Made by a program: the position numbers and the translations under genes. From a virus, in IMG/VR virus record IMGVR_UViG_3300032240_001572, positions 1 to 28,531 of that record: a stretch of DNA of 28,531 bases, one strand, 5' to 3'. Below the pieces are notes generated by a model that worked only from the letters and a program-made list of their open reading frames with translations, was not told the DNA's origin and did not search any database. Below, piece after piece: positions 1 through 5,690 of this stretch (within the stretch, counting starts at the first letter, position 1; the number at the start of each line of letters is the position of its first letter).

Positions 1-600
1 ACCCCACAAAGATTTAGAAGTTGATTTCCAGTTATCTGGAATTAAATCTTCTGCACCAAGTGAACGAGCACGAGAAATTATATGACGTTTAACATCTTCT
101 TTTGCTCCGCCACGGCCCCATGAACGAATTGCATTTTCTAAATCTGTACGATTTGCAATTGGATAAGATCCATCTGGCATTGCAGTTCCTGCAGAAGCCA
201 TACGTTCTCTTTCTTTTGAATTAAAATCTCTTTTACCCATGTTGTTAACACCACATTGTACGCAATCACCACAATCACATGCTCCTTGGCAATCTGCACA
301 ATCACATGTAGGTGCTAATGCTTTATTCATACCACCACACATCTTACATGTTCCGTCCATCATCTTTTTTGTATTGCACATCTGACATGACATATCTTTG
401 CAATCTGGACTTCCTGGTGTACAAGCACCTCCATACATTTTGTGTGCACAATCTGCACATGTTACGCTACCACAATGGTCGCTTTCTACAATGTCGCCCT
501 TAGCAACATCTTTGCCACAATCTGGGCAATCTGGGCAGTCAACATTTAGTTTCTTACATGTGGCACAGCCACAGCCTTTATACTCTTTAATAATATCCAT
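1..600 (-). CDS. Cysteine-rich phage protein with C-terminal DUF6582-like domain, 3' end cut by window
   Basis: The frame is open from the ATG at 600 to the window edge, giving 200 residues with no stop, so the C-terminus is missing. Residues about 10-116 hold 22 cysteines, mostly as CxxC or CxC pairs (CGCATC, CPDCPDCG, CDCADC, CDCGDCVQCG) among many Asp and Lys. This looks like an array of small metal-binding knuckles. After residue 130 comes a helical segment (MPDGSYPI, then LENAIRSWGRG and HIISRARSLGAEDLIP). I recognise this as the short domain found in many phage head-associated proteins and in DUF6582 proteins. The fusion suggests a structural or head-assembly protein at the start of a head module to the left. 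A TGnTATAAT box ends 6 nt before the ATG, and an AAGGTGG lies 12 nt upstream. Function is inferred; the cysteine pattern is directly visible. Confidence 0.75.
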   Translation of the reverse strand, partial: MDIIKEYKGCGCATCKKLNVDCPDCPDCGKDVAKGDIVESDHCGSVTCADCAHKMYGGACTPGSPDCKDMSCQMCNTKKMMDGTCKMCGGMNKALAPTCDCADCQGACDCGDCVQCGVNNMGKRDFNSKERERMASAGTAMPDGSYPIANRTDLENAIRSWGRGGAKEDVKRHIISRARSLGAEDLIPDNWKSTSKSLWG

Positions 601-606
601 AGTACG

Positions 607-615
607 ATTATACCA
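607..615 (-). promoter_or_regulatory. Extended -10 promoter (TGgTATAAT), probably leaderless
   Basis: On the minus strand TG-g-TATAAT is followed by six bases and then the ATG at 600. Initiation about seven bases after the -10 box would fall on the A of the start codon. There is no -35 match at normal spacing. It overlaps the stop codon of the upstream gene. Confidence 0.5.
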
Positions 616-949
616 CCTTTAGAATTCGTTTTATTTCTTCTAGCGATCTTTGCCTATCTTTGGGCAATTTTGATATTTCTGTATCATTAAATGCTTTATC
701 AGTTACCCTAACTTTAGGATTTTCCTCAGCAAAATCATCAATTGACAAAAACCCACGTTCCCAAAGATACATAATTTCAGCATTAACAAAGTTTAAATGC
801 TCATTATATAATTCAGGCATAATCTCTTTAAGTTTGTCTGTAAAGGTATAAAGGATCTCTCCATTTTCCATATCAATTCCACCAAGTTCAAGGGCACCTT
901 CAAGAATTAAATTATCAATAATTGCATTTTCAATGTCATCATTGTTCAT
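608..949 (-). CDS. Hypothetical acidic phage protein (113 aa)
   Basis: I do not recognise a family. The protein is acidic and looks all-helical and soluble. The first half is rich in Asp and Glu, an FTDKLKEIMPELYNEH stretch resembles an amphipathic helix, and the C-terminus is a basic helix (LEEIKRILKVV). There are no cysteines, signal peptide or membrane segment. Its ATG overlaps the TGA of the upstream DUF2061 gene as ATGA, so translation is probably coupled. The next gene begins 7 nt past its stop and has its own -10 box. Small proteins of this kind often sit beside phage head genes, but nothing in the sequence fixes a role. Confidence 0.75.
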   Translation of the reverse strand: MNNDDIENAIIDNLILEGALELGGIDMENGEILYTFTDKLKEIMPELYNEHLNFVNAEIMYLWERGFLSIDDFAEENPKVRVTDKAFNDTEISKLPKDRQRSLEEIKRILKVV

Positions 950-1149
950 TTTCTACCCCACTGGATATTATTCCATCCACGTTCATGAAAATAATATAAA
1001 ATAGTTTTAGTTAAAACTTCAAATCCAGCAATAGAAGCAGCAGTAATTGCTTTGTGTGTTATAAAATATGATAAAACGAAAGTATCTGCCGTACCAACTA
1101 TACGCCAAGTAATAGCCTTTATTGCTGATCTTTGCTTAGTTACTTTCAT
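946..1149 (-). CDS. DUF2061 small membrane protein, copy 1 (67 aa)
   Basis: This matches DUF2061: a basic N-terminus, then KAITWRIVGTADTFVLSYF and EVLTKTILYYFHERGWNNI. The family is about 60-70 residues with two hydrophobic segments (here about residues 14-31 and 34-53) and a conserved HERxW ending. Its biochemical role is unknown. It overlaps the kinase-nucleotidylyltransferase gene by 4 nt at its start and the next gene by 4 nt at its end, so all three are probably translated together. A second member of the family lies at 2492-2692. The link to the neighbouring APS-kinase-like enzyme is inferred from position only. Confidence 0.85.
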   Translation of the reverse strand: MKVTKQRSAIKAITWRIVGTADTFVLSYFITHKAITAASIAGFEVLTKTILYYFHERGWNNIQWGRK

Positions 1150-1907
1150 AAACCCATTTCTTTACGCTTTTCAGTAGCCGAAATAGCATGAATAGTCGCT
1201 CCTAAATCTACTTGTTCAATCTTGTATCCTACATCACGACCATATACAATGTTGGTAATGTTAGGTAATCTTAATACTAATGTATTACCATTGCCAATAG
1301 GATTTTCATTAAGAATTAAATCTTCTACTTTGTTGTATGGCATTGGATCTTTTTCAGATGTACCGTATGTGTTACGAACACCTACTAAAACTTGTTCTGT
1401 ACGGTTATGAGCCTCTTGTTTAAGTGCTTGATGTCCTTCATGCCAAGGTTGATAGCGACCAAGTTGTAAAGTAGTTGGAGCAGACCAATCAAATAATTTA
1501 CATGATTTAATAATTAAATCTACTTCTTCTTCTACTGTCCACTTATCATCAATTCTTACATCACAATACTTTGGATCTTCCCAAATTTTATTTGTATCTT
1601 CGTATCTACCTTGTTTAATTCTATCTACCCAAACAACAACATCAGCAAAACCAAATGCTCTGCGAGTTTGATCTGTTGGACAAACAAAATCTACAATTAC
1701 TGGAAATCCTTGTTTAGAAACTAAACGTGCAAGTTCACCCATACGCCTTGCTTGCTCAATCCTATCTTCATCAGTAAAACCAAGATCAATATTTAGTCCT
1801 GCTCTTACTTCATCTGCATTAAAATGAACGGCATTAATGCGTTCTTTAAGTGCTTTTGCAAGAACAGTTTTACCTGATCCTGGAAGTCCAATAATTTGAA
1901 TAATCAT
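1146..1907 (-). CDS. APS-kinase-like P-loop kinase fused to HxGH nucleotidylyltransferase (253 aa)
   Basis: The N-terminal half resembles adenylylsulfate (APS) kinase: a P-loop GLPGSGKT at residues 7-14, FNADEVRAGLNIDLGFTDED at about 29-48 (the family's DGDNVRxGLN...LGFS.ED region), and VDFVCPTDQTRRAF at about 72-85. The C-terminal half, from about residue 147, is a nucleotidylyltransferase: LGRYQPWHEGH with the HxGH signature at 156-159, and an ISATEKR near the end matching the ISTxxxR motif. NAD-cycle enzymes such as NadR combine these folds in the opposite order. The kinase half resembles CysC more than a riboside kinase, but NADE replaces the usual DGD, so the substrate is uncertain. It overlaps both flanking genes by 4 nt. 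Candidate roles are PAPS or sulfate metabolism, NAD salvage, or activation of a sugar or alcohol phosphate. Confidence 0.85.
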   Translation of the reverse strand: MIIQIIGLPGSGKTVLAKALKERINAVHFNADEVRAGLNIDLGFTDEDRIEQARRMGELARLVSKQGFPVIVDFVCPTDQTRRAFGFADVVVWVDRIKQGRYEDTNKIWEDPKYCDVRIDDKWTVEEEVDLIIKSCKLFDWSAPTTLQLGRYQPWHEGHQALKQEAHNRTEQVLVGVRNTYGTSEKDPMPYNKVEDLILNENPIGNGNTLVLRLPNITNIVYGRDVGYKIEQVDLGATIHAISATEKRKEMGL

Positions 1908-2164
1908 GCGTGGGGTGCTTCTTTTGCTTTGTTTTCAATGAGTTTATCACGTTCATCAATAATGCTAATCATAAATGACATCATTTTTTTATATCCTTCT
2001 GGATTGTCTATTATTTTATTATAATGATGACCACAAAACATTAATGCTCCATCAAGTCCAGTTACTTCTACAAGTGCTTCTGCATTACAAGAATCACACC
2101 TATCTGTTGCTTTAAGTTGCCATTCTTTAGTTAATACTGGCTCTTCTGTCATTAATTTAGTCAT
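1904..2164 (-). CDS. Zinc-binding protein of DUF7455 type (86 aa)
   Basis: The core reads ATDRCDSCNAEALVEVTG, then a loop, then FCGHHYNKI. This is the CxxC...CxHH pattern of DUF7455, a small zinc protein common in actinobacteria. I start at the ATG at 2164, one base after the TGA of the FmdB-like gene. A GTG at 2200 in the same frame would overlap that gene by 35 nt and add residues unlike the family. The C-terminal half is helical and charged. Its TGA overlaps the ATG of the kinase fusion gene (ATGA). The role is unknown. The family is the best single hint of an actinobacterial host. Confidence 0.75.
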   Translation of the reverse strand: MTKLMTEEPVLTKEWQLKATDRCDSCNAEALVEVTGLDGALMFCGHHYNKIIDNPEGYKKMMSFMISIIDERDKLIENKAKEAPHA

Positions 2165-2165
2165 C

Positions 2166-2351
2166 TCACTTCTTTCTATAATCGGTTGAATAAAATCCAC
2201 TACCGTTAAAAACTGCTCCTACATTAGAATATACACGAACTAGTATAGAATTGCAATCTTCACAATTATATCCTGGATCATCTTCATTAATAGACCTTTG
2301 TTTAACATATCTTTTTGCACAAGGCATACAGTCATATTCGTATACTGGCAT
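2166..2351 (-). CDS. FmdB-type zinc ribbon protein (61 aa)
   Basis: It begins MPVYEYDCMPCAKRY, continues with a YNCEDCNSILVRVY knuckle, and ends with the conserved VGAVFNGSGFYSTDYR segment. That is the FmdB/CxxC_CxxC_SSSS zinc ribbon layout with four cysteines in two CxxC pairs. Host members were first linked to formamidase regulation, but most are uncharacterised. In phages they occur among small accessory genes. Its start overlaps the preceding stop (TAATG), and the next start lies one base after its TGA, so it is part of a tightly coupled set. I would not infer a regulatory target. Confidence 0.85.
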   Translation of the reverse strand: MPVYEYDCMPCAKRYVKQRSINEDDPGYNCEDCNSILVRVYSNVGAVFNGSGFYSTDYRKK

Positions 2352-2491
2352 TACTTAGATCCTTTAGCCTTTTGTCCACGGTATCCAGTCTTTTTAATAT
2401 TCATAGACCCTGGTTTTTTTTGTCCAGGAGCATATGTTGCAGCCTGTCTTTGTTTCAATGCTCTTTCAATTTTATCTAAATGTTTACCCAT
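2351..2491 (-). CDS. Short basic hypothetical protein (46 aa)
   Basis: This short frame is directly readable: ATG at 2491, TAA at 2353-2351, the latter overlapping the FmdB start by one base. The product is very basic and low in complexity: an N-terminal helix (HLDKIERALKQRQ) followed by a Gly, Lys and Pro-rich tail with two GQK motifs. It begins at the base after the stop of the second DUF2061 gene, leaving no room for anything else, which supports a real coupled gene. It may bind nucleic acid through charge, but I cannot assign a function. Confidence 0.65.
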   Translation of the reverse strand: MGKHLDKIERALKQRQAATYAPGQKKPGSMNIKKTGYRGQKAKGSK

Positions 2492-2692
2492 TTATTTAAC
2501 CTTTTTTCCAAACTTAGCCCATAATCTTTCATGAATATAATATCCAAATGCTTCAATACCAGTATAAATAATTGCTCCTAAACTTGCATATTCCCATTCG
2601 CCACTAATCACATAAATAATTGTAGCAAGAATAGAAAAATGAAACACTTCCCAACTAAATGTTTTAAGCGTAGATTTTTTTGTTGATTCCAT
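2492..2692 (-). CDS. DUF2061 small membrane protein, copy 2 (66 aa)
   Basis: A second DUF2061 member: TLKTFSWEVFHFSILATIIYVISG, then YASLGAIIYTGIEAFGYYIHERLW. It keeps the two hydrophobic segments and the HERLW ending but differs strongly from the copy at 946-1149 elsewhere. It is therefore an old paralogue or was acquired separately, not a recent duplication. It starts with ATG at the last base of the secreted nuclease gene. Two members of one membrane family bracketing the kinase-nucleotidylyltransferase suggest a shared membrane process, but this is inference. Confidence 0.8.
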   Translation of the reverse strand: MESTKKSTLKTFSWEVFHFSILATIIYVISGEWEYASLGAIIYTGIEAFGYYIHERLWAKFGKKVK

Positions 2693-3219
2693 TAGTTAAC
2701 CGCCTCTGTAGTTGTATCTTTTGGTGTTACATACTTATTGTACGCTAATACCCAATTTTTTGCAATAGCAGTTTGTGCTACTTTAAGAGTAATAGTACCA
2801 TCACATACAAGACGTTTTAATTTTGTTTCTACAACATCTTTTTTACGTGCATTATTTCCTGCATATGGTTGTGGAAATAAATTTTTAGGATCTGTTGGGC
2901 TTCCGCCTAATTGCAAACTAATCAAATGATCTTCTTCATACAAAGACAAATCTGTTCCATAAATTTTAACAAATGTTTTATATGTTGTTGCTAATTGATC
3001 TGCTTTTAATTTATTTGTATAGTTAACTGCTGGACGAATTGTTGCTGTCCAACCAGATTTACATATATTATCTTTAATATTTTCTTGAGTTACGTTTAAA
3101 TTAATAACACCTGGAGTTGCTTTTTTAATTGGAAGTTTCCAATCTGTTGATGCAGCAGATGCTGAATTACCAATTAAAAGCAATCCAACAACTACGGCAA
3201 CAGTAAATTTATTTACCAC
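2692..3219 (-). CDS. Secreted HNH/His-Me-type nuclease-like protein (175 aa)
   Basis: A Sec signal peptide is clear: a short basic start, a hydrophobic core AVVVGLLLIG, and a cleavage region SASAAS near residue 22. The mature part holds ICKSGWTATIRP, then YEEDHLISLQLGGSPTDPKN and LFPQPY. This DHLxxLxLGG...NLxPQ arrangement is the His-metal finger of small secreted HNH-like proteins of bacteria. The first catalytic His would be in EEDH. Two cysteines (ICKSG, LVCDG) could form a disulfide outside the cell. I use the GTG at 3219, which overlaps the endolysin stop; no ATG is available. Possible roles are degrading extracellular DNA or aiding lysis and release. Confidence 0.75.
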   Translation of the reverse strand: MVNKFTVAVVVGLLLIGNSASAASTDWKLPIKKATPGVINLNVTQENIKDNICKSGWTATIRPAVNYTNKLKADQLATTYKTFVKIYGTDLSLYEEDHLISLQLGGSPTDPKNLFPQPYAGNNARKKDVVETKLKRLVCDGTITLKVAQTAIAKNWVLAYNKYVTPKDTTTEAVN

Positions 3220-3692
3220 TTTGGACGAGCCACTCCCATAACTAATGAGTATGGACGCTTACGCTTGTAAGCACCTCCTCCATTTGCTTGTGACCCAGTA
3301 GAATTTTCTGGGCTAGTATTGCCCTCATATGTAATAAGATTCTTTCCATCATTTGAAACAACAATACCTACATGCTCTGTTGTATGTGGGTCCTTATCAA
3401 AATTAAAAAATACAATATCTCCAGGCTCTGCTTGACCAACTGCTACATATTGTTTGTTTTTTACAAACCATTGCCATCCCGCATTACAAGATGCAAAACC
3501 TTTTTTGCTTGATGCTGCAACAAGTTTAATTGCCCCTGCTTCATCAAAACACTTTGATACAAACATTGCACACCATGGTTGATTGTTTAGTCCGTACCAC
3601 TTTCCAAAAATTGTATCGTTGTCGCCTGTTTCTACATATTTTGCATCTACATAGGCTTTTGCCTTTGCTAATACATCTACTGCTGTTGTCAT
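3213..3692 (-). CDS. CHAP-domain endolysin (159 aa)
   Basis: This is a single CHAP (amidase/endopeptidase) domain that cuts peptidoglycan at the end of infection. The catalytic Cys is in NQPWCAMFVSKCF near residue 41, the His in TTEHVGIV near residue 116, and EGNT follows as the usual third site. GDIVFFNF is the typical CHAP strand between them. There is no wall-binding domain and no signal peptide, so it should depend on a holin. The ATG has a strong AGGAGG six bases upstream and a consensus promoter 27-55 nt upstream, so it is likely strongly expressed in its own transcript. The secreted nuclease gene starts inside its last codons. Confidence 0.9.
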   Translation of the reverse strand: MTTAVDVLAKAKAYVDAKYVETGDNDTIFGKWYGLNNQPWCAMFVSKCFDEAGAIKLVAASSKKGFASCNAGWQWFVKNKQYVAVGQAEPGDIVFFNFDKDPHTTEHVGIVVSNDGKNLITYEGNTSPENSTGSQANGGGAYKRKRPYSLVMGVARPKW

Positions 3693-3718
3693 ATTAAACC
3701 TCCTATGGTTATATACTT

Positions 3719-3747
3719 ATTATACACTAAGCCGTTTTTTTTGTCAA
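3719..3747 (-). promoter_or_regulatory. Consensus promoter TTGACA-17-TATAAT for the endolysin operon
   Basis: The -35 TTGACA is at 3747-3742 and the -10 TATAAT at 3724-3719, with exactly 17 bases between. Initiation near 3712 would give a leader of about 20 nt carrying AGGAGG before the endolysin ATG. It overlaps the end of the HNH gene. Confidence 0.85.
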
Positions 3748-4002
3748 TCTATCATGAGTTCTTATTCTGTGACAATTAGAACACACCACTTCACATTTTG
3801 ATATTTCTTTTTTAATTGCTGCCCAAGAAAAACCATCGTGAATCATTCTTGACACATTGTATTTTTTATTACTAAGATGATCAAAATCTAAAACAATATG
3901 GTTGGTTTCTCCGCAGTCTGCACATCCAGCGTTCTCTTTAATTTCTTTAAGACGCTGTTTGAACTGTTGCTTATTATATTGCACCAACTCTTTGTCAGTC
4001 AT
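3727..4002 (-). CDS. Small HNH endonuclease-like protein (91 aa)
   Basis: A basic helix (NKQQFKQRLKEIKENA) leads into GCADCGETNHIVLDFDHL and then EVVCSNCHRIRTHDRL. That is two CxxC zinc ligand pairs around an HNH core with FDHL and NCHR. The type is common in actinobacteria and their phages; it may be a free-standing homing endonuclease or a packaging-associated nuclease. There is no ribosome-binding site. A TGaTATAAT box ends nine bases before the ATG, so its mRNA may be nearly leaderless. It stands apart from its neighbours: a large inverted repeat lies just upstream and the endolysin promoter overlaps its end. Confidence 0.8.
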   Translation of the reverse strand: MTDKELVQYNKQQFKQRLKEIKENAGCADCGETNHIVLDFDHLSNKKYNVSRMIHDGFSWAAIKKEISKCEVVCSNCHRIRTHDRLTKKTA

Positions 4003-4011
4003 ATTAAAGTA

Positions 4012-4020
4012 ATTATATCA
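4012..4020 (-). promoter_or_regulatory. Extended -10 promoter (TGaTATAAT) for the HNH gene
   Basis: TG-a-TATAAT on the minus strand, nine bases before the HNH ATG, with no -35 match and no ribosome-binding site between. This fits a leaderless or near-leaderless transcript. Confidence 0.5.
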
Positions 4021-4033
4021 GAACAATTGAAAG

Positions 4034-4113
4034 CCCCACACAGGTGATTCAGGCACGTAGGCCACGGTCATTATAAATGGGTAACTAATCCATCACTAAG
4101 GTCCTGTGTGGGG
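4034..4113. repeat. 80-bp element bounded by an 11-bp perfect inverted repeat; possible structured RNA or DNA site
   Basis: CCCCACACAGG at 4034-4044 pairs perfectly with CCTGTGTGGGG at 4103-4113. Inside are TGAT (4045-4048) with ATCA (4092-4095), an ATGG/CCAT hairpin around 4077-4093, and a GGC/GCC pair near 4052-4063; some of these exclude each other. It lies in the only gene-free gap over 100 bp in this block, between Hsp20 and the HNH gene. The composition is much richer in G+C than its flanks. Minus-strand RNA has only a CTTTC run after the stem, so it is a poor terminator. It may be a regulatory RNA, a replication or nuclease site, or an mRNA-stabilising end. Confidence 0.6.
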
Positions 4114-4127
4114 ACTATTATATTATA

Positions 4128-4544
4128 CTACTTTATCTTAATTGTTTTTGGTTTCTTTTCTTCAGGAACAATGCGATCAATATTTACATGAAGCATTCCA
4201 TCTTTAAGTTCTGCACCAGTAACTTCCATGTATTCACCAAGTGCAAATGATCGTGTAAACTTACGACCAGCAATTCCTTTGTGAACAATTTCAGCATCTG
4301 TAATTTCCGTAATTTCACCCTTAATTACGAGAGAACCATTATCTACTGAAACATCAATATCATCTTTTGTAAATCCTGCAATTGCAATAGATAAACGATA
4401 TGTATCTTCATCTAGTTTAAGAAGATCATATGGAGGATATGATTGTGAATTGATTCTATGTGCATCATTTAGGCGACTCAACTCTCTGTTGAAGCCAATA
4501 AAAAAAGGATCATTGAATAGATCCATAGCGAACTGTGTTACCAT
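4128..4544 (-). CDS. Small heat-shock protein, Hsp20/alpha-crystallin family (138 aa)
   Basis: The alpha-crystallin domain runs from about residue 38 to 128: YRLSIAIAGFTKDDIDVSV, then GSLVIKGE, FTRSFALG and GMLHVNI in place of the A-x-x-x-n-G-v-L signature. The C-terminal tail ends TIKIK, matching the IxI motif used in oligomer assembly. Such ATP-independent holdases prevent aggregation and are known in cyanophages, where they are thought to help late protein folding. The gene has its own promoter (TTGCCA-17-TATAAT) and a GAAAGGGG ribosome-binding site, so it is an independent unit. Full-length, with no sign of decay. Confidence 0.92.
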   Translation of the reverse strand: MVTQFAMDLFNDPFFIGFNRELSRLNDAHRINSQSYPPYDLLKLDEDTYRLSIAIAGFTKDDIDVSVDNGSLVIKGEITEITDAEIVHKGIAGRKFTRSFALGEYMEVTGAELKDGMLHVNIDRIVPEEKKPKTIKIK

Positions 4545-4603
4545 GTTATTCCCCTTTCAAGCGAATAAGTTAATTTATACTCCCTTACGGCAAGTACATA
4601 ATA

Positions 4604-4632
4604 ATTATATCATAAGTCTTACTACATGGCAA
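4604..4632 (-). promoter_or_regulatory. Promoter TTGCCA-17-TGaTATAAT for hsp20
   Basis: The -35 TTGCCA is at 4632-4627 and the -10 TATAAT at 4609-4604, spacing 17, with a TG extension. It sits in the last codons of the upstream gene. The leader to the Hsp20 ATG would be about 50 nt. Confidence 0.7.
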
Positions 4633-4796
4633 CACGGATCTCCGCCGTCTTCCCATTCTTGTAATTCTTCTTCACCCATAAATTCGTATCCACCATCATG
4701 AGTGTTGCAATATGGATCTGAAATCCATCCCCGCTCAAGACCGCTTGTCAACCAAATACCAAATTCTGCGTCTTCTATATCATTTTCTGTATGCAT
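4605..4796 (-). CDS. Conserved-looking acidic phage protein (63 aa)
   Basis: I know no named family. The protein is strongly acidic and compact, with FGIWLTSGLERGWISDPYC, a THDG turn and a GGDPCCHVVRL ending. Cysteines (DPYC, PCC) and two histidines could bind a metal or form a small fold. An AGGAG lies 12 nt before the ATG. It is separated by 15 nt from the Ntn hydrolase upstream and is probably cotranscribed with it. Its 3' end contains the hsp20 promoter. Confidence 0.7.
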   Translation of the reverse strand: MHTENDIEDAEFGIWLTSGLERGWISDPYCNTHDGGYEFMGEEELQEWEDGGDPCCHVVRLMI

Positions 4797-4811
4797 ATTA
4801 AAAGTATACTC

Positions 4812-5339
4812 CTAAATACTTACTACGTCAACTGGTCCAATACAGGATGTTGAATATTTTATGGCTGCTTCTACTGCTAATTGGGCTCTTCTTTTTCCAT
4901 TTTTTTGATTTTGTGTTGTCCATAAAGAACCAAGTGCAAAATCAGAGCCTGATCCCATAGCAAGATAATCTTCTTGATATTCTGTTAAAGACATATCAAC
5001 TGCATTATGTTCAAATACTCTACCTTTAATTGCAATAAGCATACCAAAGTCAGAGTCTTTTGATATGTCTACCCACCAAGTTTCATAAAAATTTCTAAGT
5101 GCAACAAGAAATTCAGTATACATAAATTTATCTAGATTAGCATTTGGTTTTGGTACAGGTGGTTTAAAATTGTGACGAATTCTTTCTCCGTCCATTGTTC
5201 CTGCATAACCAAAAAGATAAGGACCAATTTTAAATACTTTTGGAGCCTTTAATGCTAAGATAGAGTCTTCTGTTGATGCACCTCTGTCACCAGCCATATG
5301 AACTGTTTCATCTTGTCTTACAACAGCAATAATTGTCAT
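4812..5339 (-). CDS. Proteasome/HslV-like Ntn hydrolase (175 aa)
   Basis: It starts MTIIAV, so removal of Met exposes Thr as residue 1. Counting from there, Asp17 falls in HMAGDRGAS and Lys33 in ALKAPKVFKIG. These are the three active-site residues of proteasome beta subunits and HslV at their exact positions. The strand FGYAGTMDG and the later LAMGSGSDFALG also fit the family. The length equals that of HslV. There is no ATPase partner in the window. It may process capsid or host proteins, or form a self-compartmentalised peptidase. Its ribosome-binding site lies in the 3' arm of a terminator-like hairpin, and a consensus promoter is nested in that hairpin. Confidence 0.85.
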   Translation of the reverse strand: MTIIAVVRQDETVHMAGDRGASTEDSILALKAPKVFKIGPYLFGYAGTMDGERIRHNFKPPVPKPNANLDKFMYTEFLVALRNFYETWWVDISKDSDFGMLIAIKGRVFEHNAVDMSLTEYQEDYLAMGSGSDFALGSLWTTQNQKNGKRRAQLAVEAAIKYSTSCIGPVDVVSI

Positions 5340-5340
5340 G

Positions 5341-5391
5341 CAAAAACCCTCTCCGAATGGTAGATTTCAAGTATACCATTATTGGAGAGGG
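5341..5391 (-). terminator. Intrinsic-terminator-like hairpin that also contains the next gene's ribosome-binding site
   Basis: CCCTCTCC (5347-5354) pairs with GGAGAGGG (5384-5391), and inside it AATGGTA (5356-5362) pairs with TACCATT (5374-5380). On the minus strand the stem is followed by TTTTTG, so read-through RNA from the holin side should terminate. Read on that strand, the last arm, GGAGAGGG, is the ribosome-binding site seven bases before the Ntn hydrolase ATG. Confidence 0.8.
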
Positions 5392-5398
5392 CTGTCAA
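5370..5398 (-). promoter_or_regulatory. Consensus promoter TTGACA-17-TATACT nested in the hairpin
   Basis: The -35 is at 5398-5393 and the -10 at 5375-5370, spacing 17. Initiation near 5363 leaves out the 5' arm of the hairpin, so RNA made here has a free GGAGAGGG ribosome-binding site. Confidence 0.8.
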
Positions 5399-5413
5399 AG
5401 ACCTAAAATATGA

Positions 5414-5689
5414 CTAATTAGCCTTTTTATCAACAGATTTAAATGCATCATTTATTTCTGATAATGTTAGTTTACCATCTTCAAGATAGGCTCTAGCAAT
5501 ACGCTCAATAACTGAGGCTACTCCTAAGATCCCTGCAAGACCAACAGCCTTTATAGTGTCAATTCCAACTACTGCTCCTGCTCCTAATACTGACAGTCCT
5601 GATGCTGCAAATACTGCAACAATTCTCATCAAAATATTAGAAATTTCTTTTTGTGGGTTTGTTTTATGTGTTTCTTTTTTAGGTGTCAT
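5414..5689 (-). CDS. Holin-like membrane protein (91 aa)
   Basis: A polar basic N-terminus leads into a hydrophobic segment (IVAVFAASGLSVLGAGAVVG, about residues 23-42) and a second one (IKAVGLAGILGVASVI, about 46-61). Then come a basic turn and the tail AYLEDGKLTLSEINDAF. This order (two membrane segments, then a DGKLT-type helix) matches small actinophage and r1t-like holins, which permeabilise the membrane to release endolysin. The ribosome-binding site AAGGAG is six bases before ATG. It is 1 nt away from another small membrane protein, a common two-gene holin set, but the endolysin is 1.7 kb further on under another promoter. Confidence 0.7.
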   Translation of the reverse strand: MTPKKETHKTNPQKEISNILMRIVAVFAASGLSVLGAGAVVGIDTIKAVGLAGILGVASVIERIARAYLEDGKLTLSEINDAFKSVDKKAN

Positions 5690-5690
5690 T

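Noticed and set aside
1146-1907. A simple NadR or plain CysC assignment for the kinase fusion
   Set aside because: The domain order is opposite to NadR, and the CysC site is altered (NADE for DGD), so I keep the substrate open.
3727-4113. HEARO-like RNA plus IscB nuclease (inverted repeat next to an HNH gene)
   Set aside because: The HNH protein is only 91 aa with no RuvC or bridge helix, and the repeat is far shorter than a HEARO/omega RNA.
4012-4127. tRNA or tmRNA in the Hsp20-HNH gap
   Set aside because: No cloverleaf, no T-loop sequence and an 11-bp outer stem that is not an acceptor stem.
4723-4751. TTGACA box inside the gene at 4605-4796
   Set aside because: The -10 position reads ATGGAT, with no usable match at 16-18 nt.
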